Shown here: positions 1 through 7,345 of the stretch, piece by piece
Position numbering within the stretch: position 1 is the stretch's first letter
Layout of the letters: each line of letters begins with the position of its first letter
Source: Bacteroidales bacterium UBA3824
Lineage (GTDB): Bacteria; Bacteroidota; Bacteroidia; Bacteroidales; UBA3824
Length of the DNA stretch: 12,594 bases
Direction of reading: 5' to 3'
NCBI GenBank assembly: GCA_002393195.1
Contig: DGIK01000003.1
Span: 1-12,594 of the forward strand
Program-made: the position numbers and the translations under genes
The notes under the pieces: model-generated
Databases searched by the model: none
Seen by the model: the letters and a program-made list of their open reading frames with translations, nothing else
Told to the model about the DNA's origin: nothing

Positions 1-1
1 C

Positions 2-376
2 TCCGGCGGCGACCCGATGTATCAGCCGATTGCCTTCACGGAGTTGGCTAAGATGATTAAGACAAATACCGACAAGACCATTTGGTGTTACACTGGCTTC
101 ACAGTAGAAGAGATTCTCCGCAATCCCGTTCAGACCCAACTTTTGGGATGGATTGACGTACTTGTTGACGGTCGTTATGATGAAACCCTCCGCGACCCCG
201 ACCTTCTCTTTATGGGCAGCAGCAATCAGCGGCTCATCGACGCGCAGGCATCACTCCGTGAACGCCGCGCCGTCATCTACGACTACGAGCCGTACAACCT
301 TCGGCAACCCGCCTGCGTGATTCACGACAATTCAAAGATTTTGAAGGAGCGGAATAAGGAATTTTTGGCGTGGTAG
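2..376 (+). CDS. nrdG: Anaerobic ribonucleotide reductase activating protein NrdG, C-terminal part (5' end outside window)
   Basis: This is the 3' part of the gene for the radical-SAM activase that installs the glycyl radical on class III ribonucleotide reductase (NrdD), a cytosolic step in anaerobic dNTP synthesis. The frame is open from the first complete codon and begins with SGGDPM, the SGG(E/D)P motif that contacts SAM in this family, so the ATG at 17 lies inside the protein and is not its start. Further family-like segments are TIWCYTGFTVEEIL, LLGWIDVLVDGRYDE and FMGSSNQRLIDAQASL; the last resembles the usual 'RGS.NQR.ID' tail of NrdG. The [4Fe-4S] CxxxCxxC motif must lie upstream, outside the window, and nrdD is probably further upstream. 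The gene ends 15 bp before a strong hairpin terminator. Identification is firm from motifs, though only the C-terminal 124 residues are visible. Confidence 0.9.
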   Translation, partial: SGGDPMYQPIAFTELAKMIKTNTDKTIWCYTGFTVEEILRNPVQTQLLGWIDVLVDGRYDETLRDPDLLFMGSSNQRLIDAQASLRERRAVIYDYEPYNLRQPACVIHDNSKILKERNKEFLAW

Positions 377-390
377 GTTTTTAGAGAGAT

Positions 391-426
391 AAAAAAACGC
401 GGTGCTGAGAAGTACCGCGTTTTTTT
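391..426. terminator. Bidirectional rho-independent terminator between nrdG and the GH5 gene
   Basis: A perfect 13-bp inverted repeat (aaaaaaacgcggt at 391-403 and its complement at 414-426) is extended by GCT/AGT (one G-T pair) to close a GAGA tetraloop at 407-410. The right arm ends in seven T on the plus strand and the left arm gives seven T on the minus strand. It can therefore end both nrdG (stop at 376, plus) and the GH5 gene (stop at 472, minus), which converge here. Confidence 0.9.
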
Positions 427-471
427 GTGTTATTGAGTAGTGTGTTGGCAGGCGAGCCGCCTGCACTCCGA

Positions 472-1851
472 TTACTTCATTGAGTCATACACGCTCTGCA
501 AGGTGTAATTTTCGTCTTCGGTGGTCATTGCCTTTACCAAGACTTGAATCATTTGCTCTGAGTAGTCGTTCATCCATTCGCCGGTGCCGTGGTTGAAGTA
601 GCCGTGGCACTCCCTGCCGGCGTTTGGGGCGCCGTTGTCCCAAAGGATGGCGGGCATATAATTGTCGTGGATGCACTTGGCTACATACTCAAAGTAATAC
701 TTGCGGAATTTTTCGCCGCTTTCGCTGAGGCGGTTTACGTTGCCCATTTCGCCTATATATACTGGAATGCCTTTGGAAGTGAATCGGTTGTAGAGTTTTT
801 TCATCTCGGCTTCGCAGTCTTTTTCCTGACCGTAATTGGTGGTCTTGTCTTTCTGTGCGGTGTGTCCCCATTCTTGGTATTGGTATTCAAGAGTGTATTC
901 GTAGGGGGCGTAATAGTGGATGGATACCATCAACTTGTGCGCCGGGTCGTCGGGCAGTACGAGATATTCGCTCAGGTCGGTATTGGTGTTGTAGGCGGGA
1001 ATGCCAAGCCAACGGTCGGTATTTTTGCCGCCGGTGGCGCGGATGGCGTCAACACATGCTTGCAACCACTCGTTGAGGGCGGCGTATTGTTTGCCGCCGT
1101 CTTTGCGGTTGTCGCCCCAGCCCCAGCCGCCGTCTTGAATTTCGTTGAAAAGTTCAAACATCAAGAAATGTCCCTTGTCCTTGAACTTTTCTGCAATCTG
1201 TTTCCACATCGCGGAAACCTGTTCAACGGTTTTTTTCTGTAATGTGGCGTTGGTGGAGCAACCCTTGATGTTGAGCCAGTTTTGGGAATTAGAGCCGTCG
1301 TGGTGGATGTTGATGATGGCATTGAGACCGGCATTTTCGGCATAGCCAACCACTTCGGCAATGCGGTCGAGCCAAGCGTCCTCGATTTTGTAGTCGGGAG
1401 CGGCGCCGATGTGTCCCATCCAGGTTACGGGAATACGGACTGTCTTGATGCCAGCAGCCGCCACCTTGTCGAATGTGGCTTGTGTTGCCTTTGGCTGTCC
1501 CCAAGCAGTTTCGGATGAAATGCCGTTGTTGTTGGCGTCAAACTGATTGCCAAGATTCCAGCCCATTCCCATCGCCTTCAAAACCTCCGCTGGATTCTTG
1601 GCATCGGCAAGCAAAATGGCATCTGCGGGAATCGTGCCAGCCGACGTTTGCAACGGCGTGTAGGCGGCACGTTGTGTCTGTCCCTCGTTGTTTTCAGGGT
1701 TCTGCTGATTGTTTTCGGGATTCTGATTGTTTTCAGTGTTCTCCTGATTATTAGGCTCGTCCTTCTTGTTGTCGTCGTCGCCACACGACATCAGCGCACC
1801 ACCCGTAAGCATCGCCGCAACAAGCCAAATGTAAAAATGTTTTCGTTTCAT
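472..1851 (-). CDS. GH5-family endo-beta-glucanase (cellulase), surface lipoprotein
   Basis: Probable secreted endo-1,4-beta-glucanase acting on cellulose, mixed-linkage glucan or xyloglucan. In the 459-aa product, residues 1-22 are a type II signal peptide with the lipobox LMSC (lipidated Cys23); GDDDNKKDE after the Cys fits a Bacteroidota surface-export signal. Residues about 34-61 form a repetitive Asn/Gln/Glu/Pro linker (units like ENNQNPENN). The TIM-barrel domain follows, with GWNLGNQFDAN (97-107), RIPVTW (139-144), NIHHD (181-185), FELFNE with acid/base Glu237, IHYYAP (311-316), YIGEMGN with nucleophile Glu368, and ILWDNG with Trp404. The GWNLGN...ETAWGQP layout recalls subfamily GH5_4, a guess from pattern only. 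The start used is ATG at 1851; an in-frame TTG nine bases upstream is less likely. It lies 106 bp downstream of the acetylesterase on the same strand. Both catalytic Glu are present, so it should be active; substrate is inferred. Confidence 0.92.
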   Translation of the reverse strand: MKRKHFYIWLVAAMLTGGALMSCGDDDNKKDEPNNQENTENNQNPENNQQNPENNEGQTQRAAYTPLQTSAGTIPADAILLADAKNPAEVLKAMGMGWNLGNQFDANNNGISSETAWGQPKATQATFDKVAAAGIKTVRIPVTWMGHIGAAPDYKIEDAWLDRIAEVVGYAENAGLNAIINIHHDGSNSQNWLNIKGCSTNATLQKKTVEQVSAMWKQIAEKFKDKGHFLMFELFNEIQDGGWGWGDNRKDGGKQYAALNEWLQACVDAIRATGGKNTDRWLGIPAYNTNTDLSEYLVLPDDPAHKLMVSIHYYAPYEYTLEYQYQEWGHTAQKDKTTNYGQEKDCEAEMKKLYNRFTSKGIPVYIGEMGNVNRLSESGEKFRKYYFEYVAKCIHDNYMPAILWDNGAPNAGRECHGYFNHGTGEWMNDYSEQMIQVLVKAMTTEDENYTLQSVYDSMK

Positions 1852-1957
1852 TGGGTTCAAAGATTAAATGATTTGTTACGATTTGTTGATTTATTGATTT
1901 GTTGATTTTCGATTTACGATTTACGATTGGAAATTATGCATTATGAATTATGCATTG
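1852..1957. repeat. A+T-rich intergenic stretch of short degenerate direct repeats
   Basis: The gap between the esterase and the GH5 gene consists almost wholly of short repeats: GATTTGTT at 1869, 1880 and 1897, TTTACGAT twice within 1913-1926, and an ATTATGCATTATGAATTATG tract near 1933-1952 followed by a tandem TCAATTG-like pair. The ATGCATTATGCATT word recurs at 3651-3664. No clear hairpin terminator is seen, so read-through from the esterase gene into GH5 is possible. Low-complexity intergenic tracts of this kind are common in Bacteroidota; no function is assigned. Confidence 0.55.
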
Positions 1958-3388
1958 TCAATTGTCCCAGTCGTCAGTCCTGAAAGGGTATGCTGGCAGA
2001 AATCCGCCGCCGTACAGTGTGCCGTGCGCAAAGTCTTTGAAACAGTATCTTACGGCGACGGGTTTTGCAACTTTTTTGCTGCTTATTACCACGTGGTTGG
2101 TCTGCCAACGAAGCCAAACGCTGTCTGCCTCGTGGAATACGTGGTCTTCGCCCGCTATTTCAAAGCCCTCAATCATATAGTTGCTGCAAATGCCCATCTG
2201 CAAATTGTCGAAACCTACAAAAGCCTCGTTGCCCTCGATGATGAGTTCCTTGAAGGTGGGTCCGCTCGCCATAAAAACACTTTTGCCGTATGTCTTGTTG
2301 AGTGCGAGCCACGCAAGCCGCTGACCAACAGGCTTTTTCTGACGGGGATGGATGTTGAATCGTTCTTGCGGGAGGGCAAGGTCGCAGGTGCTTACGAGTC
2401 CTGAATTTGGGATTTCTTTCGACAGGCGGAATTGCATTTCGCGAAGACGGGCGGCGTTGTTTTCGGCTCCATAATAATAAGGTGCAATCTCCACCATAAA
2501 GAAGGGAATGTCGCCAAGTCCGATTTCGCTGCGCCAATGTTTCACCATATCTTTCATCAACGGTTCAAAATCAGGGCGTCCGACGTTGCTCTCGCCCTGA
2601 TACCAAATGATGCCCTTGTAGGTGAACTGACGGATTGGGTGAAACATTGCGTTGTATGGCAGGAGGATTTTTTCGTATTCGTACTCAACATTTTCGATGT
2701 CCTCCTTCTTGGTGCTAATGCCGTGTGCTTCAAGGAGTTGTTTGCTCATCCACGATTCTACCTTGGTGCCACCATACGCCGCCGAAACAATGCCGACGGG
2801 TACGCCGAGCGCGTGAGAGAGGTTTTTGGCAAAATGCCACGCCGTAGCCGAATATTCGGTGGCAACCTCCGCCGACGGTACTGTCCAGACGCCATCCGTG
2901 TTCTCTTCGAGTTCGTAGGAGTGTTTCATCGGTACGTTGTAGAATCTTACGTTGTTTTGCTCGCGGTCGGAGAAGATAATCTCCTCGTAGCCGTCCTCAA
3001 CGCAGCAGCCCGGAAATCCTTTCAACGGCATCTGCATATTGGACTGTCCCGATGCCAGCCAAACCTCGCCGATAAGGATGTTGCTGAGAGTCAAGGTTTT
3101 GCTGTCGGACAAATCCTTGAATGTGATGGTCTGCGCGTCGAATGATGCGGCGGGCGTGGGGAGTTCGGCGGCGAATTTGCCGTCCTTGCCTGCCACGGCT
3201 GTTACCTTGTTGCCGCTCCACGACAGGGTGATTTCCACTTTGGCGTTTTTGTTGGCAGTGCCCCAAACACGCGCCTTAGAGTTTTGCTGGATCACCATAT
3301 TAGATCCAATGATGTTTGGCAATTTGACTTCCGCATTTGCAGACATTGCCGCCATCAACAAAATTGACAATAAAAATCTATTTTTCAT
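1958..3388 (-). CDS. Secreted SGNH carbohydrate acetylesterase (sialate O-acetylesterase family)
   Basis: Predicted exported esterase that removes O-acetyl groups from sugars. The family was named for sialate esterases, but between a cellulase and a GH43 enzyme, acetylated xylan or another hemicellulose is the likelier substrate (inference). The 476-aa product has a type I signal peptide ending near SANA-EV (residues 1-19), then a beta-rich N-terminal region (VIQQNSKARVWGTA...VEITLSW). SGNH block I is LASGQSNMQMP, with nucleophile Ser116. The second block is AAYGGTKVESW (203-213). Block III is IIWYQGESNVGRP (260-272). The last block is NIHPRQKKPVGQRLA with catalytic His347. Homologues often have Asp-Ile-His-Pro at this last site; here the first residue is Asn345. 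Length is normal for the family. The ATG at 3388 is followed directly by a good signal sequence. The upstream region (3389-3671) contains a long inverted repeat and no clear promoter. Confidence 0.88.
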   Translation of the reverse strand: MKNRFLLSILLMAAMSANAEVKLPNIIGSNMVIQQNSKARVWGTANKNAKVEITLSWSGNKVTAVAGKDGKFAAELPTPAASFDAQTITFKDLSDSKTLTLSNILIGEVWLASGQSNMQMPLKGFPGCCVEDGYEEIIFSDREQNNVRFYNVPMKHSYELEENTDGVWTVPSAEVATEYSATAWHFAKNLSHALGVPVGIVSAAYGGTKVESWMSKQLLEAHGISTKKEDIENVEYEYEKILLPYNAMFHPIRQFTYKGIIWYQGESNVGRPDFEPLMKDMVKHWRSEIGLGDIPFFMVEIAPYYYGAENNAARLREMQFRLSKEIPNSGLVSTCDLALPQERFNIHPRQKKPVGQRLAWLALNKTYGKSVFMASGPTFKELIIEGNEAFVGFDNLQMGICSNYMIEGFEIAGEDHVFHEADSVWLRWQTNHVVISSKKVAKPVAVRYCFKDFAHGTLYGGGFLPAYPFRTDDWDN

Positions 3389-3427
3389 AACAGTACGGTA
3401 TTAATTCATAACTAAAATTTTTTTCTC

Positions 3428-3637
3428 AACCACGGAACACACAGAACACACGGAACTTTAAAAAACACAGATTATTAAAAAATTCTTTTTTAATAAAATA
3501 GAAATCACGGAATCAAGTTTCAATTATTTTCTAATCGAAGAAGTTCTGTGTATTCCTTATCGAAGAAAATACTTGTACTTTATTCGATATTATTATCTAT
3601 ATAAGAGTTTTCCGTGCGTTCTGTGTTTTCTGTGGTT
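3428..3637. repeat. 210-bp segment bounded by 28-bp inverted arms (MITE-like or long hairpin)
   Basis: The arms at 3428-3455 and 3610-3637 are inverted copies matching at 25 of 28 positions. Each arm is built of three 9-bp units (CACGGAACA, CACAGAACA, CACGGAACT on the left; the complement of the right arm reads CACAGAAAA, CACAGAACG, CACGGAAAA). The A+T-rich interior has no ORF but holds a perfect 11-bp AT-only hairpin at 3472-3496 with a TTC loop, and two ATCGAAGAA words (near 3533 and 3558). No target-site duplication is evident. It lies downstream of the M18 gene and upstream of the esterase, both on the minus strand, so it could also act as an RNA hairpin between them. Confidence 0.65.
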
Positions 3638-3671
3638 AGTAATAAAAATCATGCATTATGCATTGAAAAAC
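3638..3671. repeat. Short ATGCATTATGCATT repeat beside the M18 stop codon
   Basis: A near-palindromic ATGCATTATGCATT word at 3651-3664 is shared with the 1933-1952 tract in front of the GH5 gene. It probably belongs to a dispersed short intergenic repeat of this genome. Nothing else is recognised in this gap. Confidence 0.4.
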
Positions 3672-5063
3672 CTACTTCTGGAATACGTAGAACGCCTTGT
3701 ACGCCATATAGGTGTCAAGTTTTGAAACCATTTCAAATGGTGCGTGCATTGCCAATACGGGTACGCCGACGTCGATGGTCTCGATGTTGAGGTTTGCCAT
3801 ATAGAGGGCAACTGTGCCGCCGCCGCCGAGGTCCACGCGACCGAGTTCGCCGTTCTGCCAGATTACCTTTTCATTGTCGAAAAGGTGGTGAATTTCAGCC
3901 ACATACTCCGCGTTTGCGTCCGATGTGCCGCCCTTGCCACGGTGTCCGGTGAATTTGGTGACAACCACGCCGTAATTGAGGAACGACGAATTGTTGCGCT
4001 CAAAAACTTCGGGGAACGTTGGGTCGAATGCCGAATTGACATCCGCGCTCAGGCATCGGCTGTTGCTCATCACTGTGCGACCGTTGCTGCCGAGGGTTTC
4101 GGCGATGTCCTCGAGGAAATATTTTAGGTACGACGACGCAAGACCCGTATTGCCGTCAGAGCCAGTCTCCTCCTTGTCGGTGAGGATTGCGACGGCGGTC
4201 TTTTTGGGCTTTTTGATGTCGAGAATTGCCATCAGTTCGGGGTAGGCGCACACCTTGTCGTCATGGCCGTAAGCACCGATAAGTCCACGGTCAAATCCGA
4301 TTTCTTTGGGCTTGTAGGCTGGCACGGCTTCGAGTTCGGCGGAGAGGAGGTCGCGTTCCACGATGCCGTATTTTTCGTTGAGGATGCGGAGGATGTTGGT
4401 CTTCACGCGCTTATTGATGCCTTCGCCCTTCATACAATACGAACCGACAATGATATTGAGTTCCTCGCCTTTGATGAGGTCGGAGGAGGCGCGTTTCATC
4501 TGATCCTGAGCGAGATGGGGTAGGAGGTCGGAGACCACAAAAACCGGGTCGCCCTCGTCTTCGCCGATGTTGACAACCACCTTTTCGCCGTCTTGCTTGA
4601 AGATGACGCCGTGCAGCGAGAGCGGCACAGTGGTCCATTGGTACTTCTTGATGCCGCCGTAATAGTGAGTCTTGAAGAGTGCGATTTCTTCCGATTCGTA
4701 GAGCGGATTCTCTTTGAGGTCGAGGCGCGGGGAGTCGATGTGCGCGGCGGTGAGATTGACACCGTTAGCAATTGGTTCTGAGCCAATTACAGCCAAAATC
4801 ACCGACTTGCCACGGTTGTCGTAGTAAATCTTGTCGCCGGCTTTGATTTTGTCGCCAAAATGGAACTCCTTGAAGCCCGCTTTCTTGGCTTTTTCGATTG
4901 CATAGATGTTGATTTCGCGCTCGGTCTTTGCGCTCGCCATAAATTCCATGTAGCCCTTGCAAAATTCTTCCGCCTTCTGGATTTCAGCGTCGTCCATCAA
5001 CAATGAAGCGTTCTTGCGCTCCATCGTGAGTTGTTTTTCTAATTCGTTCTTTTCCTTTTTCAT
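3672..5063 (-). CDS. M18-family metallo-aminopeptidase (aspartyl aminopeptidase type)
   Basis: Cytosolic dinuclear-zinc aminopeptidase that removes N-terminal, often acidic, residues from peptides. No signal peptide is present; the N terminus is charged (MKKEKNELEK). Of 463 residues, the metal and catalytic motifs of the family are all visible: AAHIDSPRLDL with His108, YGHDDKVCAYPEL with bridging Asp268, DKEETGSDG with Glu298/Glu299, SADVNSAFDP with Asp341, and VPVLAMHAPFE with His440. FKTHYYGGIKKYQW, FTGHRGKGGTSDAN and RVDLGGGGTVA are also typical of M18. Length is normal. ATG at 5063 is chosen because a TAnnTTTG box lies about 30 bp upstream; Met14 is a less likely alternative. It stands between the carbohydrate genes but shows no functional link to them and is divergent from the GH43 gene. 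Activity is expected to be intact; substrate preference cannot be read from sequence. Confidence 0.93.
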   Translation of the reverse strand: MKKEKNELEKQLTMERKNASLLMDDAEIQKAEEFCKGYMEFMASAKTEREINIYAIEKAKKAGFKEFHFGDKIKAGDKIYYDNRGKSVILAVIGSEPIANGVNLTAAHIDSPRLDLKENPLYESEEIALFKTHYYGGIKKYQWTTVPLSLHGVIFKQDGEKVVVNIGEDEGDPVFVVSDLLPHLAQDQMKRASSDLIKGEELNIIVGSYCMKGEGINKRVKTNILRILNEKYGIVERDLLSAELEAVPAYKPKEIGFDRGLIGAYGHDDKVCAYPELMAILDIKKPKKTAVAILTDKEETGSDGNTGLASSYLKYFLEDIAETLGSNGRTVMSNSRCLSADVNSAFDPTFPEVFERNNSSFLNYGVVVTKFTGHRGKGGTSDANAEYVAEIHHLFDNEKVIWQNGELGRVDLGGGGTVALYMANLNIETIDVGVPVLAMHAPFEMVSKLDTYMAYKAFYVFQK

Positions 5064-5091
5064 TGTTGTTATGATTGGTGTTTTGTTTCCG

Positions 5092-5099
5092 CAAAGTTA
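5092..5099 (-). promoter_or_regulatory. Likely -7 box (TAnnTTTG) of the M18 aminopeptidase gene
   Basis: On the minus strand the octamer TAACTTTG matches the Bacteroidota -7 consensus exactly, 28 bp before the ATG. A TTG at the usual distance upstream is not obvious, so the -33 box is weak or missing. Confidence 0.6.
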
Positions 5100-5169
5100 T
5101 ATAAAAAAAATGAGAATATTTATACTGACCATTAATTTTCAAAAAACAAGTTGTGATTTCCACGGACAT

Positions 5170-5200
5170 TTGATAGTTTCGATTATTTATATTACTTTTG
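5170..5200 (+). promoter_or_regulatory. Bacteroidota-type promoter of the GH43 gene
   Basis: TTG at 5170-5172 (within TTTG) and TACTTTTG at 5193-5200 are separated by 20 nt, matching the Bacteroidota -33/-7 arrangement. Transcription would begin near 5207, leaving a leader of about 30 nt before the ATG at 5236. No operator or riboswitch is evident in the shared 172-bp divergent region. Confidence 0.75.
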
Positions 5201-5235
5201 CGATGACAATTTAACACAATTATCTAAACACATTT

Positions 5236-7272
5236 ATGAAAACACTACTAACTACATTGCTGTTGGCGGGCGCATCGCTCGCGTCAATGGCACAAAATCC
5301 TTATTTGCCGCTTTGGGAGCACCTTCCCGACGGCGAGCCGCGCGTCTTTGAAGACCCCGACCATCCGGGCAAATACCGCGCCTACATCATCGGCTCTCAC
5401 GACACCCATTACACCGAGTACTGCGGCAACGACATCCGTATGTGGTCTGCGCCTGTGGAAGACCTCAGCAAATGGGAGGACGAAGGCCCAATTTTCTCGT
5501 ATTTCATCGACGGACATTGGGACACGATGTTTGCGCCCGATCTCGTGGAAGTCAACGACCGCGAGACCGGCAAGCGCACCTATTACCTCTACCCGCATTC
5601 GCGTGGTTGGAGGCGCGTGCCGATGGTTTGTAAGAGCGACCGTCCCGACGGCCCGTTCACGCCCATCAACCTCACAGCTGACGGCAGGGCTTGCGTGGAG
5701 GGTTCGTTGATTGACTTCGACCCGTCGGTATTCATCGAAAACGTCGACAACAAGAAAGACAAGGACTACAAGAAAGGTTTCAGGGCGTATGTGTTCTATG
5801 GATTCCAACATTCCACAGCCTGCGAACTCGACCAAAACACGATGTATTCTCAACGTCCCGGCACTGAACTCATCGACCCGTTCATTCCTGCAAGTAGCCA
5901 CGATGGAAGGCTTTTGGACAAGCCAGGTTCTGTATATAAGGCTCTCGCCGACAAACAGAACCCATTGGATTTCAACTTCTTCGAGGCTTCGTCAATCCGT
6001 CAGGTTGGCAATAAGTATGTGATGGTGTTCTCTGGTTATAGCGGCAAGGAATACGGTCTCGGCAACACCAATTCGGCTTTGCGTTATGCTTACGGCGACA
6101 GCCCGCTTGGCCCTTGGAAGTCGGGCGGCGTGTTGGTGGATTCTCGCGGCGTAGTGCTCAATGAGGACGGCTCTCACCTCACCACAACCAATGCAGCGCA
6201 CAATACTCACGGTTCTATTCAGGAAATCAACGGTCAGTGGTACGTATTCTATCACCGTCCGCCTCGTGGATTCGGTTACGCCCGCCAGCCTATGGTTGCG
6301 CCCGTCAAGATTACTTGGGACAAGAAGAAAGTGGCTGACGGCGGCACTGTAAAAATCACCGCCTACGACCCCTTCTCCGCCAACAACGAGTGGACTGCAA
6401 AGGCTTCCGACGGCAACGAATACACCGGTGCGGAGGTTACGAGCGAAGGTTTCCAGATTTTTGGTCTGCCACCTTATAAATACTATTCGGCGGGCATCGC
6501 TTGCTATATGACCGGCAACGACTGGATGCGCGACAATCACGATGTCTGGAACAATTCTATGAACTTGATGGGCATCACCAACAAGGGCGTCATCGGTTTC
6601 AAATATTTTGGTTTTGGAGGTTTGACGGCTGATTCAAAGGGCGTTAAGGCTTTTGATGGCATCAAGCAAGGCGACGGCGCATCCCTCAATCTCAACCTTT
6701 CGTCGCAGGGACACGGCGCGTTCAAAATTCACGTGATGCTCGATGGCCCTTACAACAATTCCACTTGGAACGGCAAGGAAATCGCTGTAATCGACGTTCC
6801 CGCCGACGCTCCCAAATCTCCGAAAGTTTATACCGCAAAAGTTCCTCAGGTAGAAGGTCTTAGCGGCAAACACGCCATCTATCTCGTTGCCGAAGGTCCC
6901 GACCTCGAAGCACCCAAGCCCCGCAATCCGTGGGAGCGCGCACCGCAGACTCCTTACGGTCTCTTTGACCTCCACGGCATCGGCTTCACCAAGGGCGGTG
7001 CAACAATTGACGTTCCGCAAGTACCTCAGATTGAGATTGTTGCAGATGGCAATAAACTCACCATCCCCGACCAGCCGGTGTATTTCACCAATTTCAACGG
7101 CTACTATGAGTGCAACCACTATCAGGTTTACGGACCACTCTCCGACAATTCAACCCTGCAAGTAACCTCCAACAACCCCGCCGTAAAAATCACTGTTAGC
7201 AAGATAGTGGACGGCAGGGCAACTGCAAAGTGCACTTACAACGGTAAGGAGAAGGTATTCTTGATTAACTAA
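5236..7272 (+). CDS. Secreted GH43-family glycosidase with C-terminal CBM6-like domain
   Basis: Predicted exported arabinofuranosidase/xylosidase-type enzyme. Of 678 residues, 1-19 form a type I signal peptide (cleavage near SMA-QNPY). Residues about 20-365 resemble the five-bladed GH43 propeller: GEPRVFEDPDHPGKYRAYIIGSHD (likely base Asp40), MFAPDLVEV (98-106), FDPSVF (Asp162, pKa-tuning Asp), FFEASSIR (acid Glu250) and HNTHGSIQEINGQWYVFYHR (322-341). Residues about 400-592 look like a CBM6-type beta-sandwich (IGFKYFGFGG, WNGKEIAVIDVP, SGKHAIYLVAEG, LFDLHGIGF). Residues about 595-678 form a further small beta-rich domain I cannot name. The catalytic triad appears complete. Promoter and ATG agree, and a strong terminator follows at 7298. 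With the neighbouring acetylesterase and GH5 enzyme it fits arabinoxylan or other hemicellulose breakdown; the exact bond and subfamily cannot be told by eye. Confidence 0.9.
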   Translation: MKTLLTTLLLAGASLASMAQNPYLPLWEHLPDGEPRVFEDPDHPGKYRAYIIGSHDTHYTEYCGNDIRMWSAPVEDLSKWEDEGPIFSYFIDGHWDTMFAPDLVEVNDRETGKRTYYLYPHSRGWRRVPMVCKSDRPDGPFTPINLTADGRACVEGSLIDFDPSVFIENVDNKKDKDYKKGFRAYVFYGFQHSTACELDQNTMYSQRPGTELIDPFIPASSHDGRLLDKPGSVYKALADKQNPLDFNFFEASSIRQVGNKYVMVFSGYSGKEYGLGNTNSALRYAYGDSPLGPWKSGGVLVDSRGVVLNEDGSHLTTTNAAHNTHGSIQEINGQWYVFYHRPPRGFGYARQPMVAPVKITWDKKKVADGGTVKITAYDPFSANNEWTAKASDGNEYTGAEVTSEGFQIFGLPPYKYYSAGIACYMTGNDWMRDNHDVWNNSMNLMGITNKGVIGFKYFGFGGLTADSKGVKAFDGIKQGDGASLNLNLSSQGHGAFKIHVMLDGPYNNSTWNGKEIAVIDVPADAPKSPKVYTAKVPQVEGLSGKHAIYLVAEGPDLEAPKPRNPWERAPQTPYGLFDLHGIGFTKGGATIDVPQVPQIEIVADGNKLTIPDQPVYFTNFNGYYECNHYQVYGPLSDNSTLQVTSNNPAVKITVSKIVDGRATAKCTYNGKEKVFLIN

Positions 7273-7297
7273 TTGGTCCGTATGGATTTGATTCATT

Positions 7298-7343
7298 AAA
7301 AAACCAGCGGACATCGCAAAGGCGGTGTCCGCTGGTTTTTTTT
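7298..7343 (+). terminator. Rho-independent terminator of the GH43 gene
   Basis: A 20-bp stem (A-rich foot, then CCAGCGGACATCGC pairing with GCGGTGTCCGCTGG, one T-G wobble) closes an AAAG loop at 7318-7321 and is followed by eight T. It is 25 bp after the GH43 stop codon. The A-run on the left could let it work weakly on the minus strand too. Confidence 0.92.
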
Positions 7344-7345
7344 GT

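Noticed and set aside
589..1242. Long plus-strand ORF of 217 aa antisense to the GH5 gene
   Set aside because: It overlies strongly supported GH5 catalytic motifs on the other strand and has no recognisable domain; a frame shadow.
1852..1860. TTG start for the GH5 gene at 1860
   Set aside because: It would add three residues to an already complete lipoprotein signal peptide; ATG at 1851 with MKRKHF is the normal form.
2432..3145. Long plus-strand ORF of 237 aa antisense to the esterase gene
   Set aside because: It overlies the SGNH blocks of the esterase and resembles no known family; a frame shadow.
5284..5901. Minus-strand ORF of 205 aa within the GH43 gene
   Set aside because: Antisense to the GH43 catalytic domain, without a promoter or recognisable domain.
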